Below are positions 7,406 through 17,765 of a stretch of DNA of 64,000 nucleotides, piece by piece. This DNA is from Romboutsia hominis (GTDB taxonomy: Bacteria > Bacillota > Clostridia > Peptostreptococcales > Peptostreptococcaceae). The notes below the pieces were generated by a model. That model worked only from the letters and a program-made list of their open reading frames with translations. It was not told the DNA's origin and ran no database searches. The stretch's first letter is position 1; every line of letters starts with the position of its first letter. Both the position numbers and the translations under genes were made by a program. The stretch covers positions 1,426,001-1,490,000 of the forward strand of contig NZ_LN650648.1 in NCBI RefSeq assembly GCF_900002575.1, in the 5' to 3' direction.

Positions 7406-8104
7406 ATGAGTCCAAAATTTTCATCAAATACTTTAGATAATTGTGAAGATGCTCTTAGCTTACTAGATGAATTTATAGAAGATGATACAATTTCTGATGT
7501 ATTATCATTTGCAGGAGACGAAATACCTGGCCTTAGACTACTATACAAATCTTATAATAGTATTTCTGATAGGTTTTTTAGACGTAAACTTGAAAAATTT
7601 ATAAAATACGCTAATGAAGGTTCTTCAGATTATTCATTTGAAAAGTTCAAAGAAGATATACGAGACAATAAAAAATATAGAGAAGAGGTTACAGAATACT
7701 TATCATTTAAAATAGATAAATTTGATACAGATTTTAAGCTAAAGATTTTATCTAAATCAAGTTTAGATTTCTTTAATGGAAATATAGATTTTAATTCATT
7801 TGTTGATTTAAGTGAGTGTTTAGATTTGATTTCACGTAAAGATATTTTAATTATGGAATATTTATCTAAGCGAGGAGATTTTAAATTCACACCAACTGTT
7901 TTATATGTTAAAGGTTTGACTCTATATGATATTAATTCATCAATAAGAAAGTTACACATGTTATCACTAATTGAGGAAGATGATGATATCTTTTACGAAG
8001 AGGTTTCATCTGACCCATCTTATTCCACACATAGTGATTCAAAGTTAACTAAAAGTTACTACATATCCGAATTAGGTAATTTGCTTATAAAATATTTAGA
8101 TTAA
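7406..8104 (+). CDS. Uncharacterised phage-borne protein with possible C-terminal winged helix
   Basis: A 232-residue soluble acidic protein with excellent ribosome site AAGGAGGAATGT. The N-terminal half is helical (DEIPGLRLLYKSYNSI..., then KYREEVTEYL). The C-terminal half (about 145-232) alternates helices and strands like a winged-helix domain (DILIMEYLSKRGDF..., then YYISELGNLLIKYL). It resembles uncharacterised proteins seen in Firmicutes phages and genomic islands, but no named family is claimed. It is transcribed away from the lysis genes and alone, as a lysogenic cargo gene would be, and ends at a strong terminator. Confidence 0.75.
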   Translation: MSPKFSSNTLDNCEDALSLLDEFIEDDTISDVLSFAGDEIPGLRLLYKSYNSISDRFFRRKLEKFIKYANEGSSDYSFEKFKEDIRDNKKYREEVTEYLSFKIDKFDTDFKLKILSKSSLDFFNGNIDFNSFVDLSECLDLISRKDILIMEYLSKRGDFKFTPTVLYVKGLTLYDINSSIRKLHMLSLIEEDDDIFYEEVSSDPSYSTHSDSKLTKSYYISELGNLLIKYLD

Positions 8105-8114
8105 AATTACATTT

Positions 8115-8154
8115 AACTGTAAGAGGTATATTTAATTACGCACCTCTTACAGTT
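8115..8154. terminator. Strong bidirectional hairpin terminator
   Basis: AACTGTAAGAGGT and its perfect complement enclose a 14-base loop between the convergent plus-strand cargo gene and the amidase gene. Confidence 0.75.
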
Positions 8155-8173
8155 GTATAAGATCAATTTATAT

Positions 8174-8911
8174 TTACATTATCTCTAGATAATCTGTATG
8201 TACATAACCGAGACCTTTATTGCCCTTATATCCTTCTATGCTTATCCATTCATTTAAACAATAATTTAATTTAACAATATCCCCTTTTTTTAATTTGGCT
8301 ATGACTTTATAATTAGTACCTCTGTCGTACCTTACATTTAATACATCTGCTGTAACTCTAGCTTTTTTGCCTGTATAATCTCCATTTTTAAATCTAGTTG
8401 TCGAAGATCCTTGAGTAGTATTACCTTTTAATTTACTATTCACATCTTTTTTAAACTTCTCCCAAGCATTTTTATTATCTACCCAGTACTTAGGACAACA
8501 CTTCTTAGTAACATCATAATGTCTTATAAAATCTGTTAAAGGATTAAGCTTATATCTTCTAGCTAAATCTACTCCTAGTTCTACCGCAGCATTATATGTT
8601 AATGTATTAAATTTACCACTACTATCTGGATGACACATTTCTATACCTATACTATAAGAGTTAGCAGAATTAGTTGTATATGCTATCTCTCCTTCCGGAA
8701 CGCAATAAATTATTTCTCCATTTAAACCTATTATGTAGTGTGAACTTGCACTTGTTTTGTGTTTAGGTGCATTATTAAAATAATTTCTATTAGCAATAGC
8801 GCTAGATCTTGCATTACCTACATAGTGCCATGCAATTTTAGTAGTTTTACTTCTTTTAGTGCCTGGTCTACTATATTTATTTTTATCTAAAAAGTTTGTA
8901 ATTATATTCAT
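8174..8911 (-). CDS. N-acetylmuramoyl-L-alanine amidase (phage endolysin)
   Basis: A 245-residue endolysin. Residues 20-160 form an Amidase_2/PGRP-type domain with zinc ligands H29 (AWHY), H131 (IRHYDVT) and a cysteine at 138/139 (KKCCPK). Residues about 182-245 form a bacterial SH3 wall-binding domain (VTADVLNVRYDRGTNYKVI...). It cuts the bond between MurNAc and the stem peptide to release phage. There is no signal peptide, so it depends on the holin encoded just upstream. The ATG at 8911 is preferred over a GTG three codons earlier because GGTAGGTG fits it; it nearly overlaps the holin stop. Confidence 0.9.
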   Translation of the reverse strand: MNIITNFLDKNKYSRPGTKRSKTTKIAWHYVGNARSSAIANRNYFNNAPKHKTSASSHYIIGLNGEIIYCVPEGEIAYTTNSANSYSIGIEMCHPDSSGKFNTLTYNAAVELGVDLARRYKLNPLTDFIRHYDVTKKCCPKYWVDNKNAWEKFKKDVNSKLKGNTTQGSSTTRFKNGDYTGKKARVTADVLNVRYDRGTNYKVIAKLKKGDIVKLNYCLNEWISIEGYKGNKGLGYVHTDYLEIM

Positions 8912-8912
8912 A

Positions 8913-9344
8913 TTATACACCTACCTTATCTTTTTTGTTATTTTCAGTCGTAAAAGTATCCAACATATACTCTATAAACTCTTTTAATTTACTTGGTATA
9001 GGTATATTGCTTCTAGTTAAGTTTTTCATAGCTGATAAAGTTTCAAATGCTATAAAACATAAACAAAATAATTCACATACACCTATACTATTAATTTTTA
9101 TAATTTCAAGAAATTCACTTGGTAAGAACGCTACTAAATTAAAATCTATTACTAGATCAACAAGTTTTAGAAATAAAGCACTTCCTATCATCCCAACTTT
9201 TCGTATTATTCCATTTATACCAGCGCTTGAATTGATTTTCTTTTCTTTTAATGCCCTAAGTATTCCTAGAAACAAATCCCATATACAAGCGATTAATAAA
9301 ATGCTTATAAAAGGATTTCCTTGTAAATCGTTAAAAAAATTCAC
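8913..9344 (-). CDS. Holin, phage_holin_4/TcdE-like family
   Basis: About 143 residues with three hydrophobic segments (near residues 13-30, 55-75 and 82-105) and a charged C-terminal tail. The layout (ISILLIACIWDLFLGILRALK, then SSAGINGIIRKVGMIGSALFLKLVDL; each quoted as short pieces of the family pattern) matches toxin-secretion/phage-lysis holins such as C. difficile TcdE. It would make membrane holes letting the amidase reach the wall. The GTG at 9344 is chosen because AAGGTGGTG sits upstream; earlier in-frame GTGs overlap that site. Confidence 0.85.
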   Translation of the reverse strand: MNFFNDLQGNPFISILLIACIWDLFLGILRALKEKKINSSAGINGIIRKVGMIGSALFLKLVDLVIDFNLVAFLPSEFLEIIKINSIGVCELFCLCFIAFETLSAMKNLTRSNIPIPSKLKEFIEYMLDTFTTENNKKDKVGV

Positions 9345-9365
9345 CGAAAACACCACCTTTTGAAT

Positions 9366-9397
9366 AAAAATAAAAGACTAGAAATTTAATTCTAGTC
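9366..9397 (-). terminator. Terminator after the tail-fibre gene
   Basis: On the minus strand GACTAGAA/TTCTAGTC pair around a short loop and are followed by TTTTATTTTT. It ends or attenuates the structural operon before holin and amidase. Confidence 0.65.
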
Positions 9398-9410
9398 ATA
9401 AAAAAAGAAC

Positions 9411-11840
9411 CTACATTGGTTCTATTGGTAACATCATTATATAATCATTTTCATTTTTAAAATCTTCAGGGTATAGTATGTATGCTAAACTTTGCATATC
9501 TCCTGCTAATACACTCTTTAATCCTTCTATAAACTTATTTTCTAATAAGCTAACTTTCTTTTGCAATAGATTAACTACGTTGCTTATATTATTGTGTACT
9601 TTAAGTGTAGTCTTAGGGCATATAGGACCACTTTCAATTAGATAGTTTGTTTCTCCATCACAAGTTATCAAGCCTATATTAGTACACTCATATATTTCTT
9701 CCTCTGCTAGTTGATAAACAACTGTTACATTATTAGCTTGTAGCCATTTTTTAAATCCTGCAACATCCTGTGTTTCTAGCTTTGACTTAAGAATATTAGC
9801 TCTTAGCACACCTGTGTAATAGATACCTTCTTTATCTGTATCGTATACATTATGTTCATTTTTAAATTTATCACTTATTAGCCTAGAGTTGTTTGACCAA
9901 GTTTTTAACTCGGCAAATCTAAAACATAGATTATCTGTATGAGTTTTATCCAAGTATATTTCCTCATTACCTTTTAATACCAATTGTTCACTACGTCTAT
10001 GATAATAATACTTACCATCACTATGTTTTTCTACCGTATCCCATTCTCTTAGAGTAGGTTTTTTCCAAGTACTGTCTTGTGTGTCAAGGTATAAAAGTTG
10101 TTTTTTATCTTGTTTAAAAACTGAATTAGGTTTTAATTCACCTTTATTAACAACAATTTCTATCTTAGAATGAAACACATTATTATTAGTAACATACACA
10201 TATAAGTATCTGTCATGTTTTCCTGTAGTTATACTTAAGTCTAATTCTTGCCCTGTAGCATCTGGTGAAGAATGTATTATGGAATTAGTGACATCAAATG
10301 TAGTTGAGTTTGAATAGTATACAGATGAACCTACCCCAAATCTATTGCCACAATTTTTTACTTTAATGGAATATTTACAATTAGGTTCTATACCTTTAAC
10401 TACATAACTACGGAAAGAATCACTAAACGTCATACTCAATCTACCACCTACACTAGTTAATCCCCCGTTTATATATGTTACACCATCACATAAATTTTCG
10501 TCACCATCAACACTTGAAACTACTATTTTATCTGTTTCATCACCTACAGATTTAAGACCTTCAAAATAAGAAGAATAAGAAGGTGGATTTTGTGTATAGT
10601 CGCCTTCTATAATAATAATATTACCTGCTTTAACATCTACAGGACCCTCATTTTTAATTAGGATATAAAGTACCTGACTAAGTGTAGTAAATTCACTAAC
10701 TGTAGTCAAAAGTGCTACCCCATTAGTTATAGAGGCAAACTCGGTTATTTTCCCTGAGAATGAACCTTCTTGAATAGCACAACTAGATAAATTATTATGT
10801 TCACCAAAAATAACAGTATATTTTGTATTAGGTTTCAATAAGTTAAGATTTATAGGACAACTTATATAACACCAGTCATCTAATTTTTTAGTTGTAGTAT
10901 AAGAAATAGAATTAGGTGTTTTTACGACATTAGTTATAAACTCTTCATTGATTGAAGCATATAGCAAATCCATATTTGAATCTTTTTTAATATTAACTAA
11001 AGTCTTACCTTCTAACTTAACATCCTCAAAATACCCATTACTAGTTTCCTCTACTACCGTAAATTCCTTATCTGTTATAACTGTACTAACTGTACTTTCT
11101 TCTAATTTCTTTATTTTATTAAGCTCTTTATTTGTATTAGCTAAATCTCTTTCTAATCTAGCTTTTAAGCTAACTTCTCTATCTCGAGCATCAATTACCT
11201 CTGCATCTTGTTGCTGGCTAGCTGTAAGCTCTTTAAATCTATTTTCTACATCTACAATTTTATTTTCTGCATTAGCTGTTGCTTCATTTGCTTTATCTCT
11301 TGCTATATTTGTAGCATCTATTGTACTATTTGCATTATCTATAACTTCTCCTAAATCATTTTGCATACTACTAGCTTTATTGTAAGCTTCATTTGCTTTA
11401 TTTATAGCTTTATTTGTATCACTAATTAATTGTATTAAAATCGGATACTCATTAGTACCTTCAACAGCTCCTGTACCTTCAATACTATCTAATACTTTGT
11501 AAGCCAACTTTGGAGAAGCCTTTGTACCATCACCCTTAGTCAAAAATAAAACAAAAAAATTAACACCCTCGATAAGTGTGTTAGTTGGGAATGTATATTC
11601 AATTATTCCAGTTGTTGCATCTACAATAGTAGCTATATCATCTATAGTTTCTGTAATAGTTTCTAGCCTTATAGAGACTGTAGTTCCTGTTAAGTTTATT
11701 ACTTCATTCTTTTTTACTAATTTTGCTCTTATCTTTGCTGTATTTATGTCATTTTCACTAAAATAAATATTTGTAGCATTATGTGTAAACATCTTATCAA
11801 AGTCTATTGTTATATCATATTTTCCTAAGCTATCTATCAT
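9411..11840 (-). CDS. Baseplate upper/tail-fibre protein with BppU N-terminal domain
   Basis: An 809-residue virion protein. Residues 1-130 match the BppU N-terminal domain of lactococcal-type phages (Ig-like, attaches to the baseplate). A helical coiled-coil stretch at about 135-250 is rich in Ala, Asn and Asp. The long beta-rich remainder has carbohydrate-binding-like segments and a repeated DGxxYYHRRSEQLVLKG style of tail-fibre C-terminal region. It is probably the receptor-binding or accessory fibre protein. Position after the tail-spike gene with a one-base overlap supports this. The host receptor is unknown. Confidence 0.75.
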   Translation of the reverse strand: MIDSLGKYDITIDFDKMFTHNATNIYFSENDINTAKIRAKLVKKNEVINLTGTTVSIRLETITETIDDIATIVDATTGIIEYTFPTNTLIEGVNFFVLFLTKGDGTKASPKLAYKVLDSIEGTGAVEGTNEYPILIQLISDTNKAINKANEAYNKASSMQNDLGEVIDNANSTIDATNIARDKANEATANAENKIVDVENRFKELTASQQQDAEVIDARDREVSLKARLERDLANTNKELNKIKKLEESTVSTVITDKEFTVVEETSNGYFEDVKLEGKTLVNIKKDSNMDLLYASINEEFITNVVKTPNSISYTTTKKLDDWCYISCPINLNLLKPNTKYTVIFGEHNNLSSCAIQEGSFSGKITEFASITNGVALLTTVSEFTTLSQVLYILIKNEGPVDVKAGNIIIIEGDYTQNPPSYSSYFEGLKSVGDETDKIVVSSVDGDENLCDGVTYINGGLTSVGGRLSMTFSDSFRSYVVKGIEPNCKYSIKVKNCGNRFGVGSSVYYSNSTTFDVTNSIIHSSPDATGQELDLSITTGKHDRYLYVYVTNNNVFHSKIEIVVNKGELKPNSVFKQDKKQLLYLDTQDSTWKKPTLREWDTVEKHSDGKYYYHRRSEQLVLKGNEEIYLDKTHTDNLCFRFAELKTWSNNSRLISDKFKNEHNVYDTDKEGIYYTGVLRANILKSKLETQDVAGFKKWLQANNVTVVYQLAEEEIYECTNIGLITCDGETNYLIESGPICPKTTLKVHNNISNVVNLLQKKVSLLENKFIEGLKSVLAGDMQSLAYILYPEDFKNENDYIMMLPIEPM

Positions 11841-14140
11841 TATATCACCGCACTTTCTTTTAATAGTTTTACTTCTTCTTTTAAGCTTTTTATTTCTTGT
11901 AATGCCAATGCTAATAAACTACTTTCATTTATCATATCTAAATCACCATGTTTCTTTGTAAACAATTTTGCATTTGGATGATTTTTTAACTCATTTATAT
12001 TGATTAAAAGTTTTTCTTCTGCAAAGTTTTTACAAACAACATTTGGACTTTCTATTATTATACTATCTAGTACATCATTTAGAGAGGTATCCTTATATGT
12101 TGAAACTGGATTGTCTATTGCTAAATTGTACATATTATTAAAATATCCATAATTAGCAGAAACTTGGTTAAATCTACTTCCACTATAGCCAAGATTTTTA
12201 CCATTACCATCTAGGCTACTATGCATTAAAATAGAATAACCGTTACCAAATGCTCTACAAGTAACCGTATCTGGATTTATAGTTTGACCACTATGATTAT
12301 GTGAACTTGAAGCATAATTATGAGTGTGCCCTTCTTTTGATAGATAGTTGCCTTTGTGCAATACTCCTGCTTCATTTACTACAAAATCTTGTGTTCCACC
12401 AATAAAGGCACTTATACCATTTGAATTTATAAATAAATAATTATTATCATCATACTTTAACCTTATAGCAGAGCCCTTATTCCCACCATCACTGTTACGA
12501 GCATCAATCTGACAGTTTCTTGAATGATCAGAAAATAGATTTATAACAGGCTCATGGCCACTCGGTGTGCTAAGCATATCACAAGCTAATGTCCCTGCTA
12601 GAATATTTCCGCCATGTATAATTACACTTCCATTGCTTTCTAAGTCTGAAATTACAACATATCCATATAGATTTACCTTCTCAGCGTTTATTTTAATTCC
12701 ACTAGGAGAAAGATTTATAGCAGATATAACTTCATCCTCTCCCACTTTTTTTCCTACTTCTAGCATTATATTTTCTGAAGTTTGACTTATTTGACTTTGT
12801 AAGTTTTTATTAACATTCTTAATAGTTTGGTTAATACTAGTTGATGTTTGCTCTATAAGACTTGTATTACCCTCAACATCTTTTGCAACTTGTTTTATAC
12901 TTTCTGCTGTTTGCTTTATTAATGTTGTATGTGTCTTTATATCACCATCAAGTTTAGATACCTCTGAAGTTATCTTATCATCTAATACTTCAAAATTAAC
13001 ATACATATCTTTTCTAACACTATCTAGTCCATTTTCTATGCTAGAGTTTATGTCATTATTTATATCAGCTAAACTACGTTTAAATTTACCTAATTCAATA
13101 TATACATACTTATCATTTAAACTATCAAATACAGTTTTTATAACTCTAGCTTCTACATTCATTCCAATTCTAAAATCTCTAACTATTACAGTATCTCCTA
13201 AACCAACACTTTCAAGCTTATCAAGTCCTAAGTCTTTGTAATTAGTTGTCTTAGATAAGTCTATAAATTCAACTTTGTAATTTATATTAGGCATATCTTT
13301 TTTAGTTTCAGAAAAATATTTATTAGCTTTATTTCTAAGTGTTGTTATATCTTTTATAGCTTCATCCTCAGAATAGTCTATGGCTAAGACTTTAGGATGT
13401 GGATAGTTATTTATGTATTTGGATTGTATAAATCTTTCTGGGAGTACTATAGTTTCTTCTATAGATTCACCTTCTCCTACTTGTTTTTCAATCTTAGCAA
13501 ATGGATATATTACTGTTACAACTTCACTTTCATCAATTTCTCTAATATAACCTGTAATATTCTTTTTATATGCTATTAATACATTGTTATTTTTACCTCT
13601 ATCTTTATTTAGATATATATTAAAATTATCTCTTATTAACTTAGCACCATTACCATAAGTATCTGCTAAACTTCCTCTAGTACCTTTTATAGCTTCAAGT
13701 GCATTTACTCTAGCTAGATTATAAGTTGCAGTATGTTCGATATCTGAATACCCTTTAAATCTATGTTGATTAATACATTTACTTAACATATCATTAAAAG
13801 CTTGTTGACAAGTTGAATTAGTAGAAGTTACATTTTCAACAAAGTTATCTCTTAGATCGTAAGTTATATGTTGTGCTTTAACTTGTATAGTTCCATCAAT
13901 CTCATTAGATACCCAATAAATTCTAAATAATTGTTCTCCTAGTTCTTCACTAGCTTTAGCTTTTATAATATTATGATTTACTATTTCATCAGATAAAAAA
14001 GAGTTCACTTTATAAGTCAACTCAAGTTCAAATATTCCATTGTCTTCTTCTGTAACTTTACAACTAATACAATCTCTAAGGACCCCCTCTCCATTATGTT
14101 CAAAATTTATTTCATCCTTCAAATATAACTTTGGGTACAT
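11840..14140 (-). CDS. Tail-associated lysin/tail spike (prophage endopeptidase family)
   Basis: A 766-residue protein. Residues 1-360 match the phage minor structural/prophage endopeptidase tail (Tal, gp18-like) domain. Then comes a helical region with repeated HTTLIKQTAESIKQ-like coiled-coil turns (about 395-460), then a beta-rich distal part including HTHNYASSSHNHSG, a His-rich collar seen in tail fibres. It would form the tail tip and puncture the wall. The ATG at 14140 is chosen because GGGTGGTG lies upstream; it overlaps the Dit stop (TAATG), implying coupling. Confidence 0.8.
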   Translation of the reverse strand: MYPKLYLKDEINFEHNGEGVLRDCISCKVTEEDNGIFELELTYKVNSFLSDEIVNHNIIKAKASEELGEQLFRIYWVSNEIDGTIQVKAQHITYDLRDNFVENVTSTNSTCQQAFNDMLSKCINQHRFKGYSDIEHTATYNLARVNALEAIKGTRGSLADTYGNGAKLIRDNFNIYLNKDRGKNNNVLIAYKKNITGYIREIDESEVVTVIYPFAKIEKQVGEGESIEETIVLPERFIQSKYINNYPHPKVLAIDYSEDEAIKDITTLRNKANKYFSETKKDMPNINYKVEFIDLSKTTNYKDLGLDKLESVGLGDTVIVRDFRIGMNVEARVIKTVFDSLNDKYVYIELGKFKRSLADINNDINSSIENGLDSVRKDMYVNFEVLDDKITSEVSKLDGDIKTHTTLIKQTAESIKQVAKDVEGNTSLIEQTSTSINQTIKNVNKNLQSQISQTSENIMLEVGKKVGEDEVISAINLSPSGIKINAEKVNLYGYVVISDLESNGSVIIHGGNILAGTLACDMLSTPSGHEPVINLFSDHSRNCQIDARNSDGGNKGSAIRLKYDDNNYLFINSNGISAFIGGTQDFVVNEAGVLHKGNYLSKEGHTHNYASSSHNHSGQTINPDTVTCRAFGNGYSILMHSSLDGNGKNLGYSGSRFNQVSANYGYFNNMYNLAIDNPVSTYKDTSLNDVLDSIIIESPNVVCKNFAEEKLLININELKNHPNAKLFTKKHGDLDMINESSLLALALQEIKSLKEEVKLLKESAVI

Positions 14141-14883
14141 TACAACACCACCCATCTAGGAATTATTTCTAATCTTGTAATATTACCAGTCCAACTAATG
14201 TTATTTCTACCTTCTTCTAGAATAGGAAAATCGGAGTACATTTTATTGTTTTGATTAGTTATAATACCATCTATAGTTTTATAACAGTTCATAATATCAC
14301 TATCAACTTCTATTTCATCTTCTACACATTTTAAAATGAGATTTTGATTATTTATTTTAATAGTTATATCTCCACTTCCTACAACTTTAATATGAGGGCT
14401 TGAAGTTATGTAATTATTATGTATTATCTTAGGAGTTGTTAATATTATTTTATTTTCACCGTATACCACTCGCTTTAAAGGTTTACATAAAAATACAACT
14501 TGAAATTCACCAAGTTGCTCTATAACTTCTTCTATATCTAATTTATTAATACATGCTGCTTCATAATAATGTTCAGGATCATCACTAAGTATAAGTTTCT
14601 TAAAGTGAAAATTAGATTGTAGCCATCCCTTTATATCCCTAGCAACATCATTTATATTAACAAACTCACTATCAATACTACATTCAAGTTTCAATTCAAA
14701 TAACTTGTAGTTTCCTTTGTCATTAAGAATAGGCTCATTCCTACCATCAACTTCAATTACTTCTATATTTCTTTCTGGACCTGAAAGTTGATTGGTTTTA
14801 GTTATTATAATGCCATAGTCGGCACTAGATTTATTATCATAAGTAAAATACTGCAAATCTTCTTTATTAACATAATATTGCAC
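14140..14883 (-). CDS. Distal tail protein (Dit)
   Basis: A 247-residue protein placed between tape measure and tail-associated lysin, the fixed position of Dit in siphophages. The N-terminal half contains a GIIITKTNQLSGPERNIEVI stretch and the C-terminal half a galectin-like beta region (LKCVEDEIEVDSDIM), as in the SPP1 gp19.1 fold. It forms the hub joining the tail tube to the tip. Length is normal for the family. Confidence 0.82.
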   Translation of the reverse strand: MQYYVNKEDLQYFTYDNKSSADYGIIITKTNQLSGPERNIEVIEVDGRNEPILNDKGNYKLFELKLECSIDSEFVNINDVARDIKGWLQSNFHFKKLILSDDPEHYYEAACINKLDIEEVIEQLGEFQVVFLCKPLKRVVYGENKIILTTPKIIHNNYITSSPHIKVVGSGDITIKINNQNLILKCVEDEIEVDSDIMNCYKTIDGIITNQNNKMYSDFPILEEGRNNISWTGNITRLEIIPRWVVL

Positions 14884-14894
14884 ACTAGCACCTC

Positions 14895-17765
14895 CTACCC
14901 CATTATTGACTTTCTTTTAATTATAAATGCTAATTCGTTTGCTAATTCCTCTGTATCTTGTTTTCTTTCATTTACAAAATTCTCTATATTTAAATTGATA
15001 TTTATTAGTTTTTCTTCTTTCTTATTTTTCTTTTCTTTGGTTTTATCTTTTTCTTGAAGTAAGATAATTTCCTTTTTTATTATATTCTCAGTTACAGAGT
15101 TTGCTATATCATTACTCCTAAATGCACTATATAAAGATTCCTGACTATTTAATGCCCTAGAATATGCATCGTTATTGAATGATAATGCTTTAGGTCCTTG
15201 AGATCTTTTAATAGTAGTTTCAGTTTTTGTTACATTTATTTTACCTGTTATAGATCTAGAATAAGCGCTCCTAATTCTATTCCAATCCGCAATTGCTTTA
15301 GATGCCATTCTACTAGTACTAGTTGTAACACCTCTATACATATCAGAAGCTGACCCCTTAGCATTAGAAGCCATCATTCTAGCAGATGTACTAACACCTT
15401 TATACATATCAGTACCAGCTTGTTTCGCTACTTGAGTCAATTTAGTAAATGATTGTTTTGCACCATTATACATGTTTGTAGATTCCTGTTGAATACTTTT
15501 ATTAGCTCTCTTAAAGTCTGCATCTGTATCTGTTGCAACTTTAGAAGTATTAGTTTTTGCATCTTTTGCCATTTTATCAGTATTGCTTTTTACAGAACTA
15601 GCTGCTTGTTTTGTGTTGTTATTTGCACTAGTTGAAGCTTTCTTAGTATTCTTATCCACATCATTAGCTAGATTTTTTGTATTTGAATTAGCTTTATCTT
15701 TTGCATCTTTTGTATTCTTATCTACATCAGTGGCTAAGTCTTTTGTATTCTTAGATGCTTTATCTTTTGCGCTTTTGGTATTAGCATCAACTTTAGAACT
15801 CATATCTTTAGTAGCTTTATCAGCTTCATTAGACATATTATTCATATGATTTGTACTTTCTGTTCTAAGTTGATTTATAAGTGTAGCTCCATCAATACCC
15901 ATACTATTAAGATTATTTAATATAGCATTTTTCATTTGTTGTGTATTCATAGATCCATCTAAACTTATACCGTTAAATATACCACTCCATGTTGAACCCA
16001 TGCTAGTTAATTGTGTAAAAGTTTCCTGGTCCATACCTTGTAATTCAGCTACTACGTTATCAGCCATTTCACTAGCGCCTTGTTGACCTATTGTTTTAAA
16101 CTGATTAAATACGTTTATAGCAGTTTGTTTAAATGCTTCACCTTCAATTAACATATTTTCATTTATTAGTTTCATGGCTTTATCTATATCTTGTTGGAGT
16201 GTATCCGCGCTAAATTTACCACTAGTAGCCATACTTTCTAAGTTAGCTGTAAACTTTTTAGTAGCTTGCTCATTATCCATCTTTGTAGTTATTCCTTCGA
16301 ATAACACGGCCATACTATCAGATGTACCTCTTAAAATTGTAAGAGATTGTTCATCTAAGTTTTGCATGTTCTCTGTAAATATTTTAGCTATTTGACTAGC
16401 ATTATCTCTTGTAAGATTAGGTAATTCTTGCATAGCTAAATCAAAAGTATTAACTACTCCCTGTAAATCTTGTTCAGTTGAATTTTTAATTTTTTCTAAT
16501 GCACTAGACGTTTCTGCTACTAAATTACTCATTGCTTTTGCAGTATTATTCTCTACTTTGGCCCATCCTTCTTTTACTATATCATCAACCTTAGTAAACT
16601 CTCCTGTTAGAATAGCTCCTATAGCTTTTGCTGCAGTTGATATTATTATAATCATATTACCGAATGTAAGTTGAACTACTCCAGCTATAAACTCACAAAT
16701 AGCACCTAATATTGTTCCAAACACTCCAAATTTATCTTGTAAAAAGTTTAGGGCATTTGCATTATCACCTATAACAGCTATCAACCCAACTGCAGCTGCA
16801 ACCAATGCTCCTATTGCTACTGGTGTAGCAGTTATAGCTCCTGTTAATGCTAATGTGGCCGTTTTAGCCATACCAAATCCAGCTACCATATTTGGTAACA
16901 TTGTAAGGAGAGTTCCTCCTATCATTAACATCGGACCAATAGCAGCAACTAATCCACCAATGGATATAATAAGTGTTTGAGTTCCTTCATCTAAATTATT
17001 AAACCATGTAAGAGCATTTGTTAACCACTCTACTATACCTTGAAATACAGGTATTAATCTTTCACCTATAACAATGCAAGCACCTTCAAAAGCAGATTTT
17101 AAATTATCTATAGCTCCTTTTAGGTTATCTTGCATAGTAGTTGCCATATCTTTGGCCTTACCTTCTGAGTTTGCTATAGCCTCTGTAAGTTTATCAAAAT
17201 CACCTTCACTTGCATTTACAATAGCTGCCCAACCACTCATTGCTTCTTTACCAAATATAGTTGCTAATGCTTGCGCTTGTGTTGCTTGATCTAATCCTCC
17301 TAATGTACTTCTAAGATTCTCCATAGTGCCCATAAGATCTATTGAACCATCAGAATTTTTAACAAGTTCTACCCCATACTTTTCCATAGCAACTTTCATT
17401 TCTTTTGTAGGTTTTACTAAGTTAGTAAGTCCAGCTCTTAATGCTGTTCCTGCTTGTCCGCCCTTTATACCAGCATTTCCCATAAGTCCTATAGCTACAG
17501 ATAAATCGTCCATTTCTATACCTAATGCACCAGCTACAGGTCCTACATACTTTAATGTTTCTCCCATAAGCTCAACACTAGTATTTGAGTTTGCGCAAGT
17601 AGCTGCCATTATATCAACAAACATTCCAGTATCTTTTGCTGTAAGTCCTAATCCTGTAAGACCATCTGTTACTATATCAGATGTTAAAGCTAAATCTGTT
17701 CCTCCTGCAGCTGCTAAATCAAGTATTCCTGGAAGACCGTTCATCATATCTTCTGTTTTCCAACC
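14895..17765 (-). CDS. Tape measure protein, exon 2
   Basis: The 3' part of the tail tape measure gene, 956 codons after splicing. It carries on directly from exon 1: exon 1 ends SYMGMA and this begins GWKTEDMM, as in intact homologues of the TP901 core-type tape measure. It has a hydrophobic central region (about 225-370 in this exon) and a long Ala/Lys/Asn helical repeat at roughly 15550-15830 built on NTKxAxxxAxxNTK units. The tape measure sets tail length and is ejected with DNA. The ATG at 17766-17768 is the last bases of the intron plus one, not a true start. Confidence 0.88.
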   Translation of the reverse strand, partial: GWKTEDMMNGLPGILDLAAAGGTDLALTSDIVTDGLTGLGLTAKDTGMFVDIMAATCANSNTSVELMGETLKYVGPVAGALGIEMDDLSVAIGLMGNAGIKGGQAGTALRAGLTNLVKPTKEMKVAMEKYGVELVKNSDGSIDLMGTMENLRSTLGGLDQATQAQALATIFGKEAMSGWAAIVNASEGDFDKLTEAIANSEGKAKDMATTMQDNLKGAIDNLKSAFEGACIVIGERLIPVFQGIVEWLTNALTWFNNLDEGTQTLIISIGGLVAAIGPMLMIGGTLLTMLPNMVAGFGMAKTATLALTGAITATPVAIGALVAAAVGLIAVIGDNANALNFLQDKFGVFGTILGAICEFIAGVVQLTFGNMIIIISTAAKAIGAILTGEFTKVDDIVKEGWAKVENNTAKAMSNLVAETSSALEKIKNSTEQDLQGVVNTFDLAMQELPNLTRDNASQIAKIFTENMQNLDEQSLTILRGTSDSMAVLFEGITTKMDNEQATKKFTANLESMATSGKFSADTLQQDIDKAMKLINENMLIEGEAFKQTAINVFNQFKTIGQQGASEMADNVVAELQGMDQETFTQLTSMGSTWSGIFNGISLDGSMNTQQMKNAILNNLNSMGIDGATLINQLRTESTNHMNNMSNEADKATKDMSSKVDANTKSAKDKASKNTKDLATDVDKNTKDAKDKANSNTKNLANDVDKNTKKASTSANNNTKQAASSVKSNTDKMAKDAKTNTSKVATDTDADFKRANKSIQQESTNMYNGAKQSFTKLTQVAKQAGTDMYKGVSTSARMMASNAKGSASDMYRGVTTSTSRMASKAIADWNRIRSAYSRSITGKINVTKTETTIKRSQGPKALSFNNDAYSRALNSQESLYSAFRSNDIANSVTENIIKKEIILLQEKDKTKEKKNKKEEKLININLNIENFVNERKQDTEELANELAFIIKRKSIMG

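Noticed and set aside
10948-11385. Plus-strand open frame of 145 codons within the tail-fibre gene
   Set aside because: Complement of the coiled-coil region; no ribosome site and unlikely composition (Ser/Leu runs).
15550-15830. Repeats in the tape measure gene as an independent repeat element
   Set aside because: They are in-frame coiled-coil repeats of the protein, normal for tape measures.
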